64,000 nt of DNA from JAWKMZ01 sp041391965 (lineage in GTDB: Bacteria > Bacteroidota > Bacteroidia > Flavobacteriales > Flavobacteriaceae), in assembly GCA_041391965.1 (NCBI GenBank), contig JAWKMZ010000007.1, forward strand, positions 1 to 64,000, written 5' to 3'. The translations under genes and the position numbers were made by a program. This document shows, piece by piece, positions 44,531-53,337 of the stretch; within the stretch, counting starts at the first letter, position 1; the number at the start of each line of letters is the position of its first letter. The notes beneath the pieces are model-generated. The model was not told the DNA's origin, made no database searches, and saw only the letters and a program-made list of their open reading frames with translations.

Positions 44531-45763
44531 ATGTATATAACAGAAAAGAATTTATTTAAAATTGCATTATTCTTTAATTCAATTTATATATTTTTATTTT
44601 TTTTATTCAGCCCTCAAGGGATTAGTGTTTCAAAAATATTAATAACGAGCTTCCTTCTATTCTCATTTGTTGTATTCGTTTTTTTGAGCCTTAGAAACAA
44701 GAAAAGTCTTAATGACATTCCATATTTGGCAAAATATGCGTTTTATCTCTTAATGTTTTGGGGTATAGTAACTGTTTCTAGAGGATTTTCATTAAGTATT
44801 CAAGATTGGGTTACAAACCTTGGTAATGTTTATATGGGATTAGCTTGGCTTATGCCTATATTAATCTTATTAGGACACAAAATTGAATATTGGAATATTA
44901 TAATTAAAGTTATTTTTACAATTTTTAAGCTATTAATAGTTTCATTCTTGATAGTTTATTTTTCAATGAATTTATCAGTTGAGTATTCTTGGCTCCTAAG
45001 ACCAGTCTGTTTTTTAATACTTATTGGGCTATATAGATATAAGTTGATTAATAAAATTATTATTTTTCTAATTCTTACCATATATTTAATCACTGCCATT
45101 AAAGTTGATATTAGAGTAGATTTTATGTACTTATTTTTAGTTTTTAGTTTTATTTTGATAGATTCAATAAAGCAAATTAAAATAAAAAGGAGTTTTTTAA
45201 AATATATTCTTTTTTCATTTATCATTTTATTATGTATAGTTTTTACTGTTGGATATGAAACTTTATCAAATTTTGTAGCACAAATAATAGATTTTCAAGA
45301 CTCAAGAACATTTTTGTTTCAAGAATTGTTTCAAGAGTTAAGCCCTATAGAAAAGATTTTTGGAAGAGGATCTTTAGGCACTTATTACAGCCATTATTTT
45401 GAACACACAAAATGGTATATTGTTGAAATTTTACATAGACCTTGGTGGGGAGATTCATCAACAAGAATAACTACAGAAGTCGGCTATCTACAAATGATTT
45501 TAAAAGGAGGTTTAATTATGTTAATTTTGAATCTCTTTTTAATGACGTATGCCACCTACTTAGCACTTTTTAAATCCAATAATAGATTTGTTAAAAGATT
45601 AGGGTTTTATATATTAATACTAATAATTTTAAGTCTAATTTCATTTAGGCCAGCTTTTATACCAACATTTATTATCCTTTGGATTGCGATTGGGACTGTT
45701 TTAAGTAAGAAAAACAGACAGATGGGAAACGAAGAAATAGAAAACCTAATTAAATTCAAATGA
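44531..45763 (+). CDS. Polytopic membrane protein, O-antigen polymerase (Wzy)-like
   Basis: A 410-residue protein with about 11 hydrophobic helices and a large extracytoplasmic loop between about 250 and 320 (SPIEKIFGRGSLGTYYSHYF ... STRITTEVGYLQMIL) before the last helices, the layout of Wzy polymerases/O-antigen ligases. Sequence identity within these families is low, so the call rests on topology and location. The stop overlaps the next glycosyltransferase start (ATGA). Confidence 0.7.
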   Translation: MYITEKNLFKIALFFNSIYIFLFFLFSPQGISVSKILITSFLLFSFVVFVFLSLRNKKSLNDIPYLAKYAFYLLMFWGIVTVSRGFSLSIQDWVTNLGNVYMGLAWLMPILILLGHKIEYWNIIIKVIFTIFKLLIVSFLIVYFSMNLSVEYSWLLRPVCFLILIGLYRYKLINKIIIFLILTIYLITAIKVDIRVDFMYLFLVFSFILIDSIKQIKIKRSFLKYILFSFIILLCIVFTVGYETLSNFVAQIIDFQDSRTFLFQELFQELSPIEKIFGRGSLGTYYSHYFEHTKWYIVEILHRPWWGDSSTRITTEVGYLQMILKGGLIMLILNLFLMTYATYLALFKSNNRFVKRLGFYILILIILSLISFRPAFIPTFIILWIAIGTVLSKKNRQMGNEEIENLIKFK

Positions 45764-46518
45764 TTGAAAATCCTTTAGTGAGTATTATTACCGTTGTTTT
45801 TAATGGGGAAAAACACTTAGAGCAGACTATCCAAAGTGTTATTAACCAAACCTATAAAAATATAGAATATATTATTATTGATGGCAACTCTAAAGATGGA
45901 ACTGTTAATATAATAAAGAAGTATGAAAAACATATAAATTATTGGGTAAGCGAGCCAGATAAAGGTCTTTATGATGCAATGAATAAAGGAATCATAAAGG
46001 CTAATGGAAAATTAATTGGTATGATTAATAGTGACGATTGGTATGAACTTGATGCAGTTGAATTAATTGTAAATACATTTAAAAAGAACCCTACAAAAAC
46101 AATAATTCATGGCTCTAGATATGATGTATACACAAATGGAGTTAAAAGAGAATATAAGTTTAATTCATCGGTATTTAAGTTTAAGTATTTCAGTATGACC
46201 TATTCACATCCATCAATGTTTGTAACTAAACAAGAGTATCAAAAACATAGTTATAATACATCTTTAAAATCTTACTCTGATTATCAGTTTATACTTGAAG
46301 CTTTTTTGGATAATAGAAATAACATCATTTATATGCCAAAACCAATAGTTAACTTTAGATTAGGAGGGGTTAGTGGTCAATTAAAATTTAAAGAGGAGCT
46401 TAAAGAAGCATTTATTGCCAGAAAAATGGCGGGAATGAATATTTTTGAAAATGTGTTAGCAATGATTATTAAAGTTATACTTAAGCCAATTTTGCTTTTA
46501 AAACATACAATAACCTAA
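45760..46518 (+). CDS. Family 2 glycosyltransferase
   Basis: A 252-residue GT-A fold glycosyltransferase. N-terminal VSIITVVFNGEKHLEQTIQS, IIDGNSKDGTVNIIKKYE, DKGLYDAMNKGI and the DxD-like NSDDWYELDAVE (metal/donor binding). The donor sugar is not predictable. It is one of the glycan-assembly enzymes and starts 4 bp inside the Wzy-like gene. Confidence 0.9.
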   Translation: MIENPLVSIITVVFNGEKHLEQTIQSVINQTYKNIEYIIIDGNSKDGTVNIIKKYEKHINYWVSEPDKGLYDAMNKGIIKANGKLIGMINSDDWYELDAVELIVNTFKKNPTKTIIHGSRYDVYTNGVKREYKFNSSVFKFKYFSMTYSHPSMFVTKQEYQKHSYNTSLKSYSDYQFILEAFLDNRNNIIYMPKPIVNFRLGGVSGQLKFKEELKEAFIARKMAGMNIFENVLAMIIKVILKPILLLKHTIT

Positions 46519-46534
46519 TTAAATTAAACTTCCA

Positions 46535-47047
46535 ATGAATCTACTTAACAATATAAAGCAAGATATTAGCAACAATGCTAATTTAAAAGGAAGAATAATA
46601 GTAGTTAGTTATACGATAATGAGTTTCTTTAGAAAAAGAGTTCATAACAAATTCACTCTAATTTTATGTTTACCAATTATTATACTATACAAGTTTATAA
46701 CTGATATAGTATTGGGGTGTGAGATTCCAGCATCTACAAAGATAGGTCGCGGTTTTGTTATTCACCATGGAAGAGCCATTGTTTTAAATAAAAATGTAGT
46801 TATTGGAAGCAATGTAACATTAAAACACAATTCCACGCTTGGTAACAAAGAAAATCTTCTCGGAGAAGATTTAGGGTCTCCAGTTATAGAAGATAATGTT
46901 ATTATTGGGCCTCATACAATTATCATAGGTCCAATAAGGGTTGGTAAAAATTCAATTATCGGGGCTGGTTCAGTTGTTGTAAAAAATGTTGAGCCTAATT
47001 CTATTATAGCTGGCAATCCAGCAAGACTAATAAAAAAAATAGAGTAA
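46535..47047 (+). CDS. Hexapeptide-repeat (LbH) O-acetyltransferase, WcaB/CysE-like
   Basis: A 170-residue acyltransferase with a hydrophobic N-terminal segment and a left-handed beta-helix: ASTKIGRGFVIHHGRAIVLN, VVIGSNVTLKHNSTLG and NSIIGAGSVVVKNVEPN, with the H-x-G (HHGR) acetyl-CoA pocket. It resembles serine acetyltransferases and WcaB-type colanic-acid acetyltransferases, and probably O-acetylates a sugar of the repeat unit. It follows the glycosyltransferase by 16 bp. Confidence 0.83.
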   Translation: MNLLNNIKQDISNNANLKGRIIVVSYTIMSFFRKRVHNKFTLILCLPIIILYKFITDIVLGCEIPASTKIGRGFVIHHGRAIVLNKNVVIGSNVTLKHNSTLGNKENLLGEDLGSPVIEDNVIIGPHTIIIGPIRVGKNSIIGAGSVVVKNVEPNSIIAGNPARLIKKIE

Positions 47048-47085
47048 TTGAGTTATAAAAATAGGTTTCAGAAATAAGGGATTAA

Positions 47086-48213
47086 ATGAACAAAACAACT
47101 ATAGAAAAGGCATTATTTATTTTGCATTATTCTCCACCAGTACATGGTGCGTCTAAAGTGGGTGATTCTATTTTGAAAAGCGAGGGCATAAATAAAGCCT
47201 TTAACGCACAATATATCAAAATAAAATCATCTATAAAGTTAGATGAGATAGGAAAATTTAATTTAACTAAAATGATTTTTCTTTTAAGCCTATTAGTTAA
47301 AGTTAGTTATAAATTATGCCTATTTAGACCTAAAATAATTTATTACACAGCTTCACCTTCTGGATTTGCATTTTATAGAGATTTAATTATTTCAATCCCT
47401 ATAAAAATATATAGCCTGCTATTAAAGCCTAAAATTTTTTATCATTATCATGCAAAAGGCATATTATCATTTACAGAGCACTCACGATTAAACAAAAAAC
47501 TCACTAATTTTTTTTTAAGAAAGGCTAACCTGATTTTTATTTCAAAGATTATGAAAGATGAAATAAAATTATTGATAGGTTATGATAAAGTATTTTACTT
47601 AAGTAATGGTGTTGAGAGTAAAATAACAGACAATGAATTTCAGAATATTATAGCCAATAGAATTATTAAAAAAAAAGTTAATATTTTGTATTTGTCAAAC
47701 ATGATGAGAGAAAAAGGCTTTGATGTGGTTTTAGAGCTTGCTGAAAAATTAAAAAAGAATAACATAAATAATATTGAAATAAATTTTGCAGGTGCTTGGA
47801 AATCGATGAGTGAAGAGGAATTTTTTAATGATTTTGTTGAAAAAAAGGGCTTAAGTAATTTTATTACATACCATGGATTAGTCCAAGGAGAAAAGAAAAA
47901 ATTTTTATTTTCTAATGCTACATTATTTATTTTTCCATCCTCATATAAAAAAGAAGTTTTTCCATTATCTGTTTTAGAATCATTATCTTTTGGACTCCCT
48001 ATATTGGCTTATGACATAGGAGCTATTTCAGAAATTATTAATGATAAAATTGGACTTATAACCAATAAAGAATCTATTTTTGAAGACCTAAATAAAATTA
48101 TAAATAATTATCAAACAGCAGATATCTATGAATCCTGTAGAAATGAATTTTTAGATAATTATTCTATAGATATTTTTGAAAAAGAAATAATAGAGATATT
48201 AAAATCAGCCTAG
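47086..48213 (+). CDS. Family 4 (GT-B) glycosyltransferase
   Basis: A 375-residue GT-B glycosyltransferase. N-terminal LFILHYSPPVHGASKVGDSI resembles the start of GT4 enzymes, and the donor-binding half has LYLSNMMREKGFDVVLELAE, FSNATLFIFPSSYKKEVFPL and SVLESLSFGLPILAYDIGAI (E-x7-E type). The sugar is unknown. Confidence 0.88.
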   Translation: MNKTTIEKALFILHYSPPVHGASKVGDSILKSEGINKAFNAQYIKIKSSIKLDEIGKFNLTKMIFLLSLLVKVSYKLCLFRPKIIYYTASPSGFAFYRDLIISIPIKIYSLLLKPKIFYHYHAKGILSFTEHSRLNKKLTNFFLRKANLIFISKIMKDEIKLLIGYDKVFYLSNGVESKITDNEFQNIIANRIIKKKVNILYLSNMMREKGFDVVLELAEKLKKNNINNIEINFAGAWKSMSEEEFFNDFVEKKGLSNFITYHGLVQGEKKKFLFSNATLFIFPSSYKKEVFPLSVLESLSFGLPILAYDIGAISEIINDKIGLITNKESIFEDLNKIINNYQTADIYESCRNEFLDNYSIDIFEKEIIEILKSA

Positions 48214-48215
48214 TT

Positions 48216-48941
48216 TTGGAATCAATTAAAATCAAAGATTATAATATTTATGCCTCGAATATAAATGAAATTGAGGTTCATAAAAAAGGCAAGATAATTA
48301 TTAATACAATAAATGCGCATTCTTATATAATTGCTAAAAAGGATAAGGAATTTAGAGACGCTTTAGTAAAATGTGATATTTTGCTCCCAGACGGAGAGGG
48401 TATTGTATTAATGGTGAAAAAAATAAAAAATAAAAAAATAAAAAAAATTGCTGGAGCAGATATACATAATCATTTATTAGATATTGCTCAGCAAAAGGGG
48501 TTGAAGTGTTTTTACTTAGGAGCTAGTGACTCTACTTTAAAGTTAATAGAAAAAAAATTAGCGTCTTATTCTAAAATTAAATTTGGCTTTTATTCACCAC
48601 CATTCAAACAAGTTTTCTCAGAAGAAGATAATCAGAAAATGATTGAAAGTGTCAATAACTTTAGCCCTAATATCGTTTTTATAGGGATGACTGCACCTAA
48701 GCAAGAAAAGTGGGTATTACAAAATTATAAAGAATTAAATGCCAATATTATTTGCTCAATAGGTGCTGTTTTTGACTTTGTAGCTGAAACCAAAAAGAGG
48801 GCTCCACAATGGATTATAAAAACTAAATTGGAGTGGTTATATAGGAGTTTTACCGCATGGCGATTAACAAAGCGATACCTTTATTCGACACCTTTATTTT
48901 TGCTTGAATTATATAAAATGAAATACACTTCAAAAAAATAA
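48216..48941 (+). CDS. WecG/TagA/CpsF-family glycosyltransferase
   Basis: A 241-residue GT26 protein. Motifs: INTINAHSYIIAKKDKEF, LPDGEGIVLMVKKI, GLKCFYLGASDSTL and FIGMTAPKQEKWVLQNY. WecG adds N-acetylmannosaminuronic acid and TagA adds N-acetylmannosamine to lipid-linked intermediates; which sugar is added here is unknown. The only usable start is TTG at 48216, two bases after the previous stop. Confidence 0.9.
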   Translation: MESIKIKDYNIYASNINEIEVHKKGKIIINTINAHSYIIAKKDKEFRDALVKCDILLPDGEGIVLMVKKIKNKKIKKIAGADIHNHLLDIAQQKGLKCFYLGASDSTLKLIEKKLASYSKIKFGFYSPPFKQVFSEEDNQKMIESVNNFSPNIVFIGMTAPKQEKWVLQNYKELNANIICSIGAVFDFVAETKKRAPQWIIKTKLEWLYRSFTAWRLTKRYLYSTPLFLLELYKMKYTSKK

Positions 48942-48942
48942 G

Positions 48943-50136
48943 ATGATTTTTTATAAAAACGATATATTACAACAAATATTAAAGCAAAAAGATATTTCTT
49001 TTTTGGCATTAGTTTTGTCTATCTTTTTATTACCACTCTCTATAAATTTAAGCTCTTTTGCAATTATACTTTCATTGGTGTTTAAATTAGTTCAAGTATT
49101 TATTTTAAAACAATCTGTCTTTAGAACAAAAGCATTAAAAAACTCTAGTATTATTGGCTTTATTTTTTTTATATATATCCTAATATGCTCAATTGTTCAA
49201 ACAGACATAATTTATACGTTTAATATATTTGAAAAATTTTATCAACCATGGGCCTTATTATTTTTAGTACCTATGCTTCTTATAGATAGAAAAGCTAATA
49301 TTCTTTTAATATATAGTTTACTTTTAGGGGTTTTTGTTACATTAATTTATGTTTTTACTATTTCATTGATAAAAGGAATTGTTTTTAATCAATATGCTTT
49401 TTTAAATATAGTTGATATACATCACACCTATATATCAATGTTTTTATTATTTGTAGTTAATTTTTTTTTAATAAAAATAACATCCAATAGAAGTCAATTA
49501 TCATTAAAAACCCTTTCAATTAGTTCTATAATAATTATAATATGTTTTTTTGTTATTTACATATTAGACAGTAAAGTTTCAATTGTAATATTTATAGCAT
49601 TATTTGTAATTCATTTATTTCCAGAATTTTCAAGAAACAATGCGCCTCGATATTTTTTAATCTTTTCACTAATTATAGTACTCTTTTTTGCCTTTAATAA
49701 CAAATTAAAGGTAAGTTATATAAGTGCCTTAGATTTTAGGTCCCAAATTTGGGAAGCTTCGATTAAAGTTATTGAAGAGCACCCATTCTTTGGAAATTTA
49801 AGAGCTCCAGAAAAAGAATTACTAAACTATCAGCACTATTTATCAGGAAAATACTATTTTTTAGATAGAGATTTGAATAGCCATAATCAATATTTGTCTA
49901 TTTTTTTAAAACATGGGGTTTTTGGTATTATAATTCTTTTTTTGTTCGCAATAAATATGTTCAGAAAAACAAATCCTAAAACAGAAAAAAAAACCATGAG
50001 GGAAGCTATTGGGTTTTTGGTAATTATAGCATTGGTTTTTTATATTGAAAATATTATGGATAGGCATCATGGGATTGTTTTTCTTACCGTATTTTATAAT
50101 TATTATTTAGTTGCTATTGAAAATGCTGAAATTTAA
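48943..50136 (+). CDS. O-antigen ligase (WaaL)-like membrane protein
   Basis: A 397-residue protein with about 10-12 helices and a periplasmic loop around residues 260-315 (VSYISALDFRSQIWEASIKV ... SHNQYLSIFLKHGVFGIIIL) with the conserved H-x-x-Y/H region seen in the Wzy_C/O-antigen ligase family. It probably polymerises or ligates the finished glycan to its acceptor; the cluster then has both Wzy-like and WaaL-like proteins. Its 3' end overlaps the next gene by 14 bp. Confidence 0.78.
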   Translation: MIFYKNDILQQILKQKDISFLALVLSIFLLPLSINLSSFAIILSLVFKLVQVFILKQSVFRTKALKNSSIIGFIFFIYILICSIVQTDIIYTFNIFEKFYQPWALLFLVPMLLIDRKANILLIYSLLLGVFVTLIYVFTISLIKGIVFNQYAFLNIVDIHHTYISMFLLFVVNFFLIKITSNRSQLSLKTLSISSIIIIICFFVIYILDSKVSIVIFIALFVIHLFPEFSRNNAPRYFLIFSLIIVLFFAFNNKLKVSYISALDFRSQIWEASIKVIEEHPFFGNLRAPEKELLNYQHYLSGKYYFLDRDLNSHNQYLSIFLKHGVFGIIILFLFAINMFRKTNPKTEKKTMREAIGFLVIIALVFYIENIMDRHHGIVFLTVFYNYYLVAIENAEI

Positions 50137-51028
50137 AATTTTATTTATTTTATTATTTATTACAATAACCGCAAAATCTCAGGAAACTATAAAAAAAACA
50201 GAATATGCTGTTAGAGATTTTTGTGTTAGTAAGGACACTATTTACTACATAGAGCATAGAGATATTCATGTTGAAAACACTGATACCAAAGTTGAATCTT
50301 CATTTTTTATAGGCGGTTATGGGTTAGAAATGTTTAACTTAAATTCAAATGAAATAATTACAACATCAAATGAATTGGTGCAAAACGTGTCTTCTTTTCG
50401 ATTCTATCAAAAGAATGCTAACGAAGTAAAAGAAGTTTATTATTACAAAAAGGGAAGAACAATTGATTTTTTAAAAATACCAGATAAAAATATATTTGCC
50501 TTTAGTTCAACAGATAAAAAAATTACGTTTATAAATTTTGATAATAGACCAATATTTAAAAAGGAAGTAGAAATTAATTTAAATTCATATAGTAGAAAAC
50601 TGATTTTTAAAAATAATAACCTATACTTTATAACTGATTTAGGAGACATATATAAATATGATTTGAGCAATAATAAAAAAGAGTTATTATATAAAGCCAA
50701 TGAGATCTTGACCGATTTTTATGTGGATGAACAAACAATAATATACACAACAATAAGTGGGAAAATTTCTAAAATAAATTTAAAAAACAATAAACTACAA
50801 ACTTTAAATATTAATAGAAACTTTATTGTTAATGTATTATACAGCAATAATAAATTAATCTGTGGAAGTTGGAAAGGAGATATTTTTGTTATCGATATAA
50901 ATAAATTTAAAATCACTAAAGAATTGAAATATCATAATTCGACGGTCTTGAAGATTTTGAATTATAAAGACAACGTTTTTTATTCAAGCAGTATCGATAA
51001 AACAATTAAAAAATGGTACTTAAACTAA
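50123..51028 (+). CDS. Secreted WD40-like beta-propeller protein
   Basis: From the ATG at 50123: a signal peptide (MLKFKILFILLFITITAKSQ) and about 280 residues of repeated beta-strand blades (for example LICGSWKGDIFVIDINKFKI and NVFYSSSIDKTIKKW near the end, which resemble WD40/PQQ blades). No enzymatic motif is seen. It overlaps the upstream ligase-like gene by 14 bp, so it is expressed with it. Proteins of this type are unusual in glycan clusters; a binding or sensing role is only inferred. Confidence 0.65.
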   Translation: MLKFKILFILLFITITAKSQETIKKTEYAVRDFCVSKDTIYYIEHRDIHVENTDTKVESSFFIGGYGLEMFNLNSNEIITTSNELVQNVSSFRFYQKNANEVKEVYYYKKGRTIDFLKIPDKNIFAFSSTDKKITFINFDNRPIFKKEVEINLNSYSRKLIFKNNNLYFITDLGDIYKYDLSNNKKELLYKANEILTDFYVDEQTIIYTTISGKISKINLKNNKLQTLNINRNFIVNVLYSNNKLICGSWKGDIFVIDINKFKITKELKYHNSTVLKILNYKDNVFYSSSIDKTIKKWYLN

Positions 51029-51036
51029 ATATTTAA

Positions 51037-52347
51037 ATGAAAATAGCAGTAATTGGAACCGGTTATGTTGGCTTGGTCACAGGAACATGTTTGGCAGAAA
51101 CTGGAAACGAAGTACTTTGTATTGATATAAACGAAGATAAAGTCAAACAAATGCAACAAGGCAAAGTTCCCATATATGAACCCTATCTTGATGTGTTGTT
51201 TGAACGAAATATCGAAGCCAAAAGACTTTCATTTTCAACCTCATTAAAAGAAGGTATCAATTTTGGAGACATTATTTTCTTAGCATTACCAACTCCTGAA
51301 GAAAGTGATGGATCTGCCGATTTATCTTACGTTTTAGGTGTTGCAAAAGACATTGGAAAACTCATAAAATCCTATAAAGTTATTGTTGATAAAAGCACGG
51401 TACCTGTTGGGACAGCGGATAAAGTTAAAGCCGTAATTTCTGCCAAAACTGATGTGAGTTTTGACGTCGTTTCAAATCCAGAATTTTTAAGAGAAGGTTT
51501 TGCTGTTGATGATTTTTTAAAACCAGAGCGTATAATTATAGGCTCAAGTTCTGAGCGTGCAACCAAGATGATGCAAAAGCTTTATAAGCCGTTTGTCAGA
51601 TCTGGAAACCCAATTATTGTTATGGACGAAAAGTCTGCCGAACTTACCAAATATGCAGCCAATTCATTTTTAGCAACCAAAATTACCTTTATGAACGAAA
51701 TTGCCAATTTTTGCGAAAAAGTAGGTGCAAATGTTGATGATGTAAGAGCAGGTATGGGTTCAGATTCTCGAATTGGTAAACGCTTTCTGTTTCCTGGGAT
51801 TGGTTATGGAGGCTCTTGTTTTCCTAAAGATGTTAAAGCACTTCATAAGTCTGGTAAAGATTTAAACTATAATTTTTCAATTTTAGACGCTGTAATTAAA
51901 GTAAATGATATTCAAAAGAAAATTTTAATTCCAAGAATAGAAGCCTTTTTTAAAGGGAATTTAAAAGATAAAACATTTGGAGTTTGGGGTTTGGCTTTTA
52001 AACCAGAAACCGATGATATTAGAGAAGCACCAGCCTTATACATTATTGACGAATTACTCAATAAAGGTGCTATTGTTAAAGTATTTGATCCAGAAGCCAT
52101 GGACAATGTTCAGCGTAAATACAATAACCAACTCACATACGCATCAAATATGTATGACGCCGTAAAAGCAGTAGATGCCTTAATTATTTGTACAGAATGG
52201 AGTATATTTAGAACGCCAAATTTTGCTAAATTGAAGCAGAATTTAAATCAACCTGTTATTTTTGATGGTAGAAACTTATATGATGTAGAAGATATGATTA
52301 ATGAAGGATTTTATTACAACTCCATAGGAAGAAAAGCTATAAACTAA
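51037..52347 (+). CDS. ugd: UDP-glucose 6-dehydrogenase
   Basis: Ugd (436 residues) oxidises UDP-glucose to UDP-glucuronate with NAD. N-terminal VIGTGYVGLVTGTCLAETG, FLALPTPEESDGSADL, VSNPEFLREGFAVDDFLKPE and the catalytic GYGGSCFPKDVKAL (active-site Cys). Length is normal. The stop overlaps the next ATG (TAATG). Product UDP-glucuronate can feed the UDP-xylose synthase-like gene next door and uronic-acid-containing glycans. Confidence 0.96.
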   Translation: MKIAVIGTGYVGLVTGTCLAETGNEVLCIDINEDKVKQMQQGKVPIYEPYLDVLFERNIEAKRLSFSTSLKEGINFGDIIFLALPTPEESDGSADLSYVLGVAKDIGKLIKSYKVIVDKSTVPVGTADKVKAVISAKTDVSFDVVSNPEFLREGFAVDDFLKPERIIIGSSSERATKMMQKLYKPFVRSGNPIIVMDEKSAELTKYAANSFLATKITFMNEIANFCEKVGANVDDVRAGMGSDSRIGKRFLFPGIGYGGSCFPKDVKALHKSGKDLNYNFSILDAVIKVNDIQKKILIPRIEAFFKGNLKDKTFGVWGLAFKPETDDIREAPALYIIDELLNKGAIVKVFDPEAMDNVQRKYNNQLTYASNMYDAVKAVDALIICTEWSIFRTPNFAKLKQNLNQPVIFDGRNLYDVEDMINEGFYYNSIGRKAIN

Positions 52348-53336
52348 TGTTAAAAAAAGTTTTGATAACAGGAGCCGCTGGGTTTTTGGGCTCTCATTTG
52401 TGCGACCGCTTTATTAAAGAGGGTTTTTATGTTATTGGAATGGACAATTTTATAACAGGCGATTTAAAAAATATTACACACTTATTAAACCATCCAAATT
52501 TTCAATTGATAGAACATGATGTTACAAAATTTGTTCAAATAGATGGAGCATTAGATTATATCTTACATTTTGCATCGCCCGCAAGCCCAATAGACTATCT
52601 AAAAATTCCAATCCAAACCTTAAAAGTTGGCTCTTTAGGAACGCATAATCTGTTAGGCTTAGCTAAAGCAAAAAAAGCAAGAATACTTATTGCATCAACC
52701 TCAGAAGTTTATGGTGATCCATTAGTGCATCCACAAACCGAAAATTATTACGGAAATGTGAATACTATTGGTCCAAGAGGTGTCTATGATGAGGCTAAAC
52801 GTTTTCAAGAATCTATTACTATGGCATACCATAGATTTCATGGATTGGAAACAAGAATTGTTCGTATATTTAACACCTATGGTCCAAGAATGCGTTTAAA
52901 CGATGGAAGGGTAATTCCTGCATTTATGGGACAAGCATTGCGAGGCGAAGATTTAACTATTTTTGGAGATGGCTCACAAACCCGTTCATTTTGTTATGTA
53001 GATGACCAAGTTGAAGGCATTTTTAAGCTGTTGTTTAGTGACTATGCTTATCCTGTTAACATTGGTAATCCACACGAAATTACGATTAAAGAATTTGCTG
53101 AAGAAATTATCAAACTAACCGAAACCAAACAAAAAGTAATTTATAAACCATTACCAGTTGATGATCCTTTACAAAGGCAGCCAGATATTAGCTTAGCAAA
53201 AAAAATGTTAGAATGGGAACCTAAAATAGACAGAAGTAAAGGAATGAAAAAAACCTATACTTATTTTAAAAGTCTTACAAAAGAAGAACTATACAAAAGT
53301 GAACATAAAGATTTTACGAACCATATAAAAAAATAA
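52347..53336 (+). CDS. UDP-glucuronate decarboxylase (UDP-xylose synthase)
   Basis: A 329-residue short-chain dehydrogenase/reductase. VLITGAAGFLGSHLCDRFI, GDLKNITHLLNHPNFQLIEHD, FASPASPIDYLKIPIQTLKV, ASTSEVYGDP and GVYDEAKRFQESITMAYHR (YxxxK) are the signature of the UXS family, which turns UDP-glucuronate into UDP-xylose. Its one-base overlap with ugd supports a Ugd-Uxs pair. The xylose-adding glycosyltransferase is not identified. Confidence 0.93.
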   Translation: MLKKVLITGAAGFLGSHLCDRFIKEGFYVIGMDNFITGDLKNITHLLNHPNFQLIEHDVTKFVQIDGALDYILHFASPASPIDYLKIPIQTLKVGSLGTHNLLGLAKAKKARILIASTSEVYGDPLVHPQTENYYGNVNTIGPRGVYDEAKRFQESITMAYHRFHGLETRIVRIFNTYGPRMRLNDGRVIPAFMGQALRGEDLTIFGDGSQTRSFCYVDDQVEGIFKLLFSDYAYPVNIGNPHEITIKEFAEEIIKLTETKQKVIYKPLPVDDPLQRQPDISLAKKMLEWEPKIDRSKGMKKTYTYFKSLTKEELYKSEHKDFTNHIKK

Positions 53337-53337
53337 A

